Part shown: piece by piece, positions 5,712 through 11,010 of the stretch
How the letters are laid out: every line of letters begins with the position of its first letter
Numbering within the stretch: position 1 is the stretch's first letter
Origin: Acidobacteriota bacterium
Lineage (GTDB): Bacteria; Acidobacteriota; Vicinamibacteria; Vicinamibacterales; CAVVIG01
Assembly: GCA_003223775.1 (NCBI GenBank)
Contig: QHWK01000122.1
Coordinates: forward strand, 1 to 11,010
DNA: 11,010 nucleotides
Direction of reading: 5' to 3'
The notes under the pieces: model-generated
Told to the model about the DNA's origin: nothing
Seen by the model: the letters and a program-made list of their open reading frames with translations, nothing else
Databases searched by the model: none
Position numbers and translations under genes: made by a program

Positions 5712-7571
5712 CTACCTGATCCTCGCCGCCGACTCCTGGCTGTTCAGCCAGCGATCGCGGAACGCGCGCTGCGACGCGTCAGGATCGAGCGCGACGACGT
5801 CGATGTGCGGATCCTCGGCGAGCGTGATGGTCGCCGTCTTCGAGGCGACAGCGCGGTTCGCGTAGACGATCGCGATCGTGTCGCCCGGCTTGTGCCGCTG
5901 CAACGCGGCCGTCACGTCGCCGGGCCCCGCGACCCGCGCTCCGTCGATCTGCTGCAGCTCGTCGTCCAGGTCCACGCCGGCGGCGTAGATCGGCCACGTC
6001 GGCGCGACGAGCTCGGCGACGCGAGCGCCGCTGCCGCGCGACTCCAACCGCACATCGCCGAGCCACGCGCGCCCGGGATTGCGCTTGCGCAGCGCGAAGC
6101 CGGCGCGCGCGAGAAGCGGCCCGTAGTTCGCCTCGTCGTGGCCCTCGACGTAGCGCGCGAAGAAGTCGCGCGCGAAGGCGCGATCGCCGCTCACCTCGGC
6201 CAGCGTCGCCTCGGCGTCGGCGATCGTGTACGGATGGTCGACGTAGCCCTCTCGCGCGCCGCCCGGCTTGCCGTACGTACGCCACATCGCCTGCATGAAA
6301 TCATCGAGCGAGACGCGGCTGTCCGATCGCGCGCGCAGCGACAGATCGAGCGCCAGCGCAATTGCGCCGCCGAACGGATAGTACGAGATGACGGTGATCG
6401 GCCAGTTGGTGCGATCGACGGTGCGGCCGCCGTCGATGAACGGCGCCATGCGACTCATCTCCTCCGCCGAGCGCACGAGGCGGCCCGGCCCCGACACCGT
6501 TTCGATCAGACCGGTGAACGTCCGCGCGGTCTCCGCGAGATCGACGAGCTTGGTTCGCTGCAGCACGAGCGGGCCGTAGTACTGCGTGAAGCCCTCGGCG
6601 AGCCAGAGCTCGCCGGAGAGATCGGCGCGATCGAAGTCGAACGGCTCGAGCCCCTGCGGCCGGATGCGCTCGACGTTCCAGCAGTGGAAGAATTCGTGCG
6701 CGACCGTGTCGAGCAGGCGGGTGCGCGCGCTCGCGATCGACGCCGAGGAGGTGATCACGGTGCTGTTGCGATGCTCCATGCCGTCGCCGTTCGCGTACGG
6801 CAGATAGTCGGCGAGGAACGTGTAGTAGCCCGGCTCGTACGCCGGATACTCGCCGTAGATCGCGCGCTCCTCGCGCACGATCTTCTCGACGTCCTTCACG
6901 TAGCCGTCGACCTCGGCGTCGCTGCCCGTATGGTGCAGCGCGAAGCGGAAGGTGCTCGCGCCGACCGCGAACTGCCGCATCACGATCGGACCGAATTCCG
7001 CGGGGCTGTCCATCAAGTACTGCAGGTTCGGCGCGGTGAATTCGAAGCGATCGGCGCCGGACGCGCCGGCGGCGTGCAGCTGCGTCGCCACGCGCCAGCG
7101 CGTGCCGGCGGGCTGCTCGAACGCGACCTCGATGGGACGATCGTCGAGCCCGCGCGCCCACATGATCGCCGCCGGCATGTTGACGTGCGCGTGCGTCTCG
7201 TCCACCGCGAGGTAGGTGCCGTCGACGCGATCGCCGAACACCTTGTAGTTCAGCGTCACGCTGCTGCCGTGCCGCGCGATGGTCCAGCCGTACGGATCCG
7301 GCCTCGTCGCCGCCAGCTCGCGGCCGCTCTCGTCGGCGGCGTGGACGTCGTACACGTTCTTCGCGAAGTCGTGGAGCGAATAGCGGCCGGGCGAGGAGCG
7401 GCTCATGCGCAGCTCGAGCGCGGCGCTCGGGAGATCGGTGTACGTCGCCTGCACCTGCATCCAGCGATGCTGCGGCTCGGGAAACGAGAGGCGATAGCGA
7501 ATCGGCGCCGCCGCCTGAGAGCGGACGGCGGCGGCGGCGAGCAGCGCAAGAGCGATCAGCGCGCGCTTCAT
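5712..7571 (-). CDS. M61-family glycyl aminopeptidase-like protease with C-terminal PDZ domain
   Basis: A full-length 619-residue exported protease. It starts with a signal peptide (MKRALIALALLAAAAVRSQA, about 1-20), followed by a beta-rich N-terminal domain. The gluzincin core contains GMEHRNST (264-271), the zinc motif HEFFH (292-296) and the downstream zinc Glu in ELWLAEGF (E326). These are the hallmarks of M61 enzymes, which remove N-terminal Gly or Ala from peptides. A PDZ-like domain spans about 505-585, with ELQQIDGARVAGPGDV as its typical strand. Action in the periplasm or outside the cell is expected. The ATG at 7571 follows the GDSL esterase stop by 13 bp, with GGGCGGG directly before it, and the next gene begins 2 bp after its stop. 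All catalytic residues I can check are present. Substrate preference within the family cannot be read from sequence. Confidence 0.93.
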   Translation of the reverse strand: MKRALIALALLAAAAVRSQAAAPIRYRLSFPEPQHRWMQVQATYTDLPSAALELRMSRSSPGRYSLHDFAKNVYDVHAADESGRELAATRPDPYGWTIARHGSSVTLNYKVFGDRVDGTYLAVDETHAHVNMPAAIMWARGLDDRPIEVAFEQPAGTRWRVATQLHAAGASGADRFEFTAPNLQYLMDSPAEFGPIVMRQFAVGASTFRFALHHTGSDAEVDGYVKDVEKIVREERAIYGEYPAYEPGYYTFLADYLPYANGDGMEHRNSTVITSSASIASARTRLLDTVAHEFFHCWNVERIRPQGLEPFDFDRADLSGELWLAEGFTQYYGPLVLQRTKLVDLAETARTFTGLIETVSGPGRLVRSAEEMSRMAPFIDGGRTVDRTNWPITVISYYPFGGAIALALDLSLRARSDSRVSLDDFMQAMWRTYGKPGGAREGYVDHPYTIADAEATLAEVSGDRAFARDFFARYVEGHDEANYGPLLARAGFALRKRNPGRAWLGDVRLESRGSGARVAELVAPTWPIYAAGVDLDDELQQIDGARVAGPGDVTAALQRHKPGDTIAIVYANRAVASKTATITLAEDPHIDVVALDPDASQRAFRDRWLNSQESAARIR

Positions 7572-7584
7572 CCCGCCCGCGATG

Positions 7585-8226
7585 CTACCACGCAGGGAGC
7601 GCGGCTTTCCCGGCGAGGAGCGGCTTGAGATAGGGCCAGATGTTCTCGGCGATCGCGCGCGCGCCAGCGGCGTTCGGGTGCGCGCGATCCGGCTGCATCA
7701 GATCGCGGTTGCCGATCACGTTCATCAGGATGAACGGCACGAGCGGCACGTCGTATTGCTTCGCGAGCTCGGCGTACGCGTTGTGGAACGCCACCGTGTA
7801 GTCCCAGCCGTGCACCGGCAGCGCCTCCATGCCGCACAAAAGCACGGTGATGCCGCGCGCCTGCGCCGCCTCGATCACGCGGCTCAAGTTGGCTTTCACC
7901 TGCGCGACGGGGACGCCGCGCAGACCGTCGTTGGCCCCGAGCTCGATCACGAGCACGCGCACGTCGCCGTCGAGCAGCGGCTCGAACCGCCGCAGCGCGC
8001 GCGACGAGGTGTCGCCCGAGATCGCGCCGTTCACCATCTCGAACTCGAGGCCTTCATCGTCGAGCTTCTCCTGGAGCACGGCCGGAAACGCATGGTCTGC
8101 GCCGATGCCGCGGCCCGACGCGAGGCTGTCGCCGAGCACGACAATACGCGGCCGCGCCGCGTCGCGCGGCGCCGCCGAGGCGAGAACCATCGACACGAGG
8201 GCCACAGCCAGGCTCGAGAAAATCAT
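7585..8226 (-). CDS. SGNH/GDSL lipase-esterase, TesA-like arylesterase
   Basis: A 213-residue hydrolase with all SGNH blocks: GDSL (32-35, nucleophile Ser34), NGAISGDTSS with oxyanion Gly71, GAND (97-100, Asn99), and DRAHPN with Asp180 and His183. GDSLASGRGIGADHAFPAVL and the block order match the TesA/arylesterase subfamily, which cleaves short esters and acyl-thioesters in the periplasm. The hydrophobic N-terminus is a signal sequence. I use ATG 8226, but the start is uncertain. An in-frame CTG at 8247 would give a more conventional MKALLF-type signal peptide, and TTG 8277 opens the longest frame. No Shine-Dalgarno decides between them. A TACACT box ends 16 nt before the ATG. TesA-type esterases often neighbour lipoprotein or lipid ABC permease genes, which agrees with the ADOP permease upstream. 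Confidence 0.9.
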   Translation of the reverse strand: MIFSSLAVALVSMVLASAAPRDAARPRIVVLGDSLASGRGIGADHAFPAVLQEKLDDEGLEFEMVNGAISGDTSSRALRRFEPLLDGDVRVLVIELGANDGLRGVPVAQVKANLSRVIEAAQARGITVLLCGMEALPVHGWDYTVAFHNAYAELAKQYDVPLVPFILMNVIGNRDLMQPDRAHPNAAGARAIAENIWPYLKPLLAGKAALPAW

Positions 8227-8284
8227 GAAAAGAAGTGCTTTCAGTGTACGCGGCCCGCGGCCGAACGGCGAGCTCAACTGGAAG

Positions 8285-8336
8285 AACGCAAAGCAGGCAA
8301 AGGCCGCGGAGACGCGAAGGCCGCGAAGACGCGAAA
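8285..8336. repeat. CGCGAAG-type tandem repeat downstream of the permease gene
   Basis: Two adjacent 17-bp units, GCCGCGGAGACGCGAAG (8303-8319) and GCCGCGAAGACGCGAAA (8320-8336), match at 15 of 17 bases. A decayed AACGCAAAGCAGGCAAAG (8285-8302) precedes them. It starts 4 bp after the permease stop in the direction of transcription and fills half of the 114-bp gap before the GDSL gene. It shares the GAAGACGCGAA texture of the ACGAAGA array at 1592-1658, so the two may be related repeat families. No stem-loop is obvious. Confidence 0.55.
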
Positions 8337-8340
8337 GCTC

Positions 8341-10746
8341 TTACTCCACCCTCAGCGCGACGATCGGATCTACGCGCGTCGCGCGGCGGGCCGGAATCAT
8401 CGTTGCGATCGCGCCGGCCGCGCCGAGCAGCAGCGAGACGCTGGCGAACACGACCGGATCGAACGGGCCGGTCGCATACAGCAGACCTGCGATCAGACGC
8501 GCCAGCGCGGCGGAGGCGACCAGGCCGCACAGCGTGCCCGCGCCGATGAGCCAGAGGCTGCGGCTCATCACGAGGCGTACGGTCGCGCCGGCATCGGCGC
8601 CGAGCGCCATGCGCAGCCCGAGCTCGCGCGTCCTCTGCGCAACCGTGTACGAGACGACGCCGTAGATGCCGACGACGGCGAGGAGCAGCGCCGAGAGCGC
8701 GAACGCGCCGACGAGCAGCATGCTGATGCGCGGCAGGAAGACGGATCGCGACACGACGTCCACCATCGCGCTGGCGTCGTAGATCGGCTGCTCGGCATCG
8801 ATCGCGAGAATCTCGCGTCGGATCGAATCGACGAACGCCTGCGGATCGGACGCCGTCCGGATGACGAGCGCCATGCCGTTCAGCGGCTGCTGCCACGCGG
8901 GCATGAAGAGCTCGGCGCGCGGCTCGCCGTCGAGGCCGTAGTGCTTCACGTCGCCGACCACGCCGACGACTTCCGCGCGGCCGTGCGGATTGCGGACCAC
9001 CTTGCCGATCGGATCCTCGCCGGCGAAATACCGCCGCGCCATCGTCTCGTTGATCACCATCGCGCCCGGCAGGCCGGGCAGATCGCGTTCGCCGATCGTG
9101 CGGCCGCGGCGCAGCGCGATCTTCATCGTCTCGAAGTAGCCCGGCGTCGCGATGCGGATATCGGCGCGAGGCTCCTCGCCGTTGGCGGGCGGTGCGTGTC
9201 CCTCGATCGTGAACGGCAGCGCGAAATCGATCCCCACCGGATACATCGGCAGCGCGCTCACGGCGGCCGTCGACTGCACGCCGGGCAGCGCAGCGATGCG
9301 GTGCACCGCCTCCTTGTAGAAGCGCGTGCGATCGACCGCCGTCTTGTACTTCGCCTGCGGCAGATAGATCTGCACCGCGAGCAGGTTGCGCGGCTCGAAG
9401 CCGGGCGAGACGCGCATCAACTCCGCGAAGCTGCGCGTCATGAGACCGGCGCCGACGAGCAGCACGAGCGCGACGGCCACTTCGACGACGACGAGCGCGC
9501 CGAGCAGCCGCACGCCCGATCCGCTCGCCGTGCCGGTGAAGGCATTCGTCGTATCGCGCAGGCCGTTGCGCGAGGCGTGCAGCGCAGGCACCAGGCCCGA
9601 CGCCACCGCGACGACGATCGACGCGGCCAGCGCGAAGAGCACGACCCCCGCGTCGAGCCGCACGTCCTGCATCCGCGGAAGGCTGCCTTCGGGGAGCGAC
9701 TGGACGAACCGCACGCCGGCCCACGCCACCGCCAAGCCGACGACGCCGCCGCTGACGGCGAGCACCAGCGTCTCGATGAGCACCTGGCGCGCGAGCTGCC
9801 ATCGGCCCGCGCCGAGCGCGGCCCGCACGGCGAGCTCCATCCGCCGGCTCGAGAGCCGCGCGAGGATCAGGTTCGCGACGTTCGCGCACACGATCAGCAG
9901 CAGGAACCCGACAGCGCCCGTGATCAAGAGCAGCGCCGGCTTCACCGTCGTCACGAGCTGCTGCTGCGCCGAGACGATGCGCGCGCCCCATCCGGTGTTG
10001 CTGTCCGGATACGCGGCGGCGAGCCGCGCCGCAATCAGCGACATCTCGCGCTGCGCCTGCTCGAGCGGCACGCCGTCGGCGAGCCGTCCGACAACGCTCA
10101 GCGAGCGGCCCTTGCGCGATCGGCCGTGCGCGTCGTTCGGATCGAAGCTGAGGGGCGTCCAGACATCCACGCGGGCGCCCGGCGGGAAGTCGAACTCCTG
10201 CGGCATCACGCCGACGACGGTGTAGGGCTGCGCGTCGAGCTGAATCGTGCGCCCGATCACGCCGGGCGATCCGCCGAAGTGACGCTGCCAGAACGCGCGG
10301 CTCAGGACGGCGACGCGATCGCTGCCGGGGCGCCCCTCGTCCTCGACGAAGGTCCGGCCGAGCATCGCGTTCGCACCGACGAGCGCGAAGAGATTCGGCG
10401 TCGCGCGCACGCTCGGCACGTTGAGCGGCGCATCGGCGCCGGCGAACGCGTAGCGCAGCTGCTTGAACGCGGCGAGCGCCGGAATCGCGCGCGACTGCGC
10501 CTGCCAGTCGACGAAGGTGAGCGGCGCCACGAGATCCGGATTGCCGTCGGGGTTCTGCTCGGTGACGACGACCAGCCGATCCGGATTGCGGTACGGCAGC
10601 GGGTTCAGGATCACCGCTTTGATCACGCTGAAGATCGCCGTGTTCAAGCCGATGCCGAGCACGAGCGTCAGCACGGCGACCGCTGTAAACGTCGGCTGCC
10701 GCGCCAGCGACCGCACCGCGTACCTCACGTCGTCGAGGAGCGTCAT
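8341..10746 (-). CDS. ADOP-family duplicated FtsX/MacB-type permease
   Basis: An 801-residue inner-membrane protein made of two MacB/FtsX half-permeases in tandem. Half one has a helix at about 20-47, a large periplasmic MacB-PCD-like domain at 50-265, and helices at about 270-295, 322-345 and 366-388. Half two has a helix at about 413-436, a second periplasmic domain at 440-668, and helices at about 673-698, 727-750 and 762-785. The FtsX signature occurs twice, as SSRRMELAVRAALGA (299-313) and AQRTRELGLRMALGA (703-717), as expected for an internal duplication. This architecture defines the Acidobacterial Duplicated Orphan Permease family, usually encoded without its own ATPase, and none is in view. 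Such proteins probably couple an unknown ATPase to envelope transport or mechanical work. The ATG lies 10 nt after the agmatinase-family stop, so co-transcription is likely. The reading frame is intact. Confidence 0.93.
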   Translation of the reverse strand: MTLLDDVRYAVRSLARQPTFTAVAVLTLVLGIGLNTAIFSVIKAVILNPLPYRNPDRLVVVTEQNPDGNPDLVAPLTFVDWQAQSRAIPALAAFKQLRYAFAGADAPLNVPSVRATPNLFALVGANAMLGRTFVEDEGRPGSDRVAVLSRAFWQRHFGGSPGVIGRTIQLDAQPYTVVGVMPQEFDFPPGARVDVWTPLSFDPNDAHGRSRKGRSLSVVGRLADGVPLEQAQREMSLIAARLAAAYPDSNTGWGARIVSAQQQLVTTVKPALLLITGAVGFLLLIVCANVANLILARLSSRRMELAVRAALGAGRWQLARQVLIETLVLAVSGGVVGLAVAWAGVRFVQSLPEGSLPRMQDVRLDAGVVLFALAASIVVAVASGLVPALHASRNGLRDTTNAFTGTASGSGVRLLGALVVVEVAVALVLLVGAGLMTRSFAELMRVSPGFEPRNLLAVQIYLPQAKYKTAVDRTRFYKEAVHRIAALPGVQSTAAVSALPMYPVGIDFALPFTIEGHAPPANGEEPRADIRIATPGYFETMKIALRRGRTIGERDLPGLPGAMVINETMARRYFAGEDPIGKVVRNPHGRAEVVGVVGDVKHYGLDGEPRAELFMPAWQQPLNGMALVIRTASDPQAFVDSIRREILAIDAEQPIYDASAMVDVVSRSVFLPRISMLLVGAFALSALLLAVVGIYGVVSYTVAQRTRELGLRMALGADAGATVRLVMSRSLWLIGAGTLCGLVASAALARLIAGLLYATGPFDPVVFASVSLLLGAAGAIATMIPARRATRVDPIVALRVE

Positions 10747-10756
10747 CGCGGCGAGC

Positions 10757-11010
10757 TTACTCCGGCCGCGGCACGAGCGCGCAGAGGAATTCGAACAGGA
10801 GGTTCGCGGCGAGCAGCGACGTGATCTGCCCGGGGCCGTCGAAGGGCGGCGCCACTTCGACGACGTCGCCGCCGACGAGATCGAGGCCCGCGAGGCCGCG
10901 CACGAGCTGCTGCGCCTCGTGGCTCGTGAGCCCGCCCACCTCCGGCGTGCCGGTGCCGGGCGCGAACGCCGGATCGACGCCGTCGATGTCGAACGTCATG
11001 TACGCGGGAC
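10757..11010 (-). CDS. Ureohydrolase (agmatinase/arginase family), C-terminal fragment
   Basis: The 84 C-terminal codons of a gene that enters from the right edge. FDIDGVDPAFAPGTGTPEVG is the manganese-binding signature of ureohydrolases; its Asp residues bind the second half of the di-Mn centre. GLDLVGGDVVEVAPPFD and a hydrophobic LAANLLFEFL tail follow, as in agmatinase-type (SpeB-like) members. The usual reaction is hydrolysis of agmatine to putrescine and urea, but arginase, guanidinobutyrase and similar activities share this region and cannot be separated here. The ATG inside the fragment (10999) is internal to the family alignment and not the start. The gene precedes the ADOP permease by 10 nt, and the GGAG near its stop could serve as that gene's distant ribosome site. 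Confidence 0.88.
   Translation of the reverse strand, partial: PAYMTFDIDGVDPAFAPGTGTPEVGGLTSHEAQQLVRGLAGLDLVGGDVVEVAPPFDGPGQITSLLAANLLFEFLCALVPRPE

Noticed and set aside
5676..7628. A 650-codon plus-strand open frame opposite the M61 gene
   Set aside because: It is a compositional shadow of a gene that has its full catalytic motif set on the other strand.
8054..9991. A 645-codon minus-strand open frame overlapping permease and esterase
   Set aside because: It is out of frame with both recognised proteins and shows only Arg/Ala-rich noise.
7582..10824. A 1080-codon open frame on the plus strand across the permease and esterase genes
   Set aside because: It is antisense to two clear genes. 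Its translation is low-complexity Arg/Ala/His/Asp with no domain, as expected from GC-rich codon shadows.

Overview
This is a GC-rich bacterial window, most likely from an acidobacterium; I would guess a Vicinamibacteria-like lineage. The main pointer is an 801-residue duplicated FtsX/MacB-type permease of the ADOP family (Acidobacterial Duplicated Orphan Permease) with no ATPase gene in view. Several exported hydrolases and short palindromic or repetitive DNA in most real intergenic gaps fit this. The taxonomic call is inference, since no rRNA or marker gene is present.

Left block (1-1567, minus strand): an argininosuccinate-lyase-family enzyme, a 27-codon membrane micro-ORF and the N-terminus of a sodium:solute symporter. 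Both junctions use identical 4-base GTGA start/stop overlaps, so the three genes should be translated as one unit. A lyase coupled to a symporter suggests uptake and breakdown of an N-substituted aspartate-type compound as an alternative to arginine synthesis.

Middle block (1700-5043) is the unusual part. An exported M20 metallopeptidase gene and a GlcD-type FAD oxidase gene each carry an internal deletion of roughly 110-150 bp plus a frameshift. Between them lies an exported single-domain rhodanese with an in-frame TGA at the second position of its active-site Cys-Ala-X loop, where homologues as I recall them have Cys. All 43 downstream codons are intact, and a hairpin of bacterial SECIS geometry follows the TGA. 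It is therefore either a selenoprotein or a third damaged gene. The rhodanese and the oxidase diverge from start codons only 17 bp apart, sharing a palindromic CTATAG -10 region.

Right block (5116-11010, all minus strand) reads, in transcription order: agmatinase/arginase family (partial), ADOP permease, a 114-bp gap with a repeat, a TesA-like GDSL esterase, an M61 glycyl-aminopeptidase-like protease with a PDZ domain, and an unrecognised coiled-coil/three-helix membrane protein. Gaps are 2-13 bp except at the repeat, so this is probably one or two operons for envelope and secreted hydrolytic functions.

Four promoter-like -10 hexamers end 6-7 nt before an ATG, which suggests leaderless transcription. 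Four different repeat or palindrome types occupy the gaps at 1592-1658, 2971-3097, 5059-5112 and 8285-8336.
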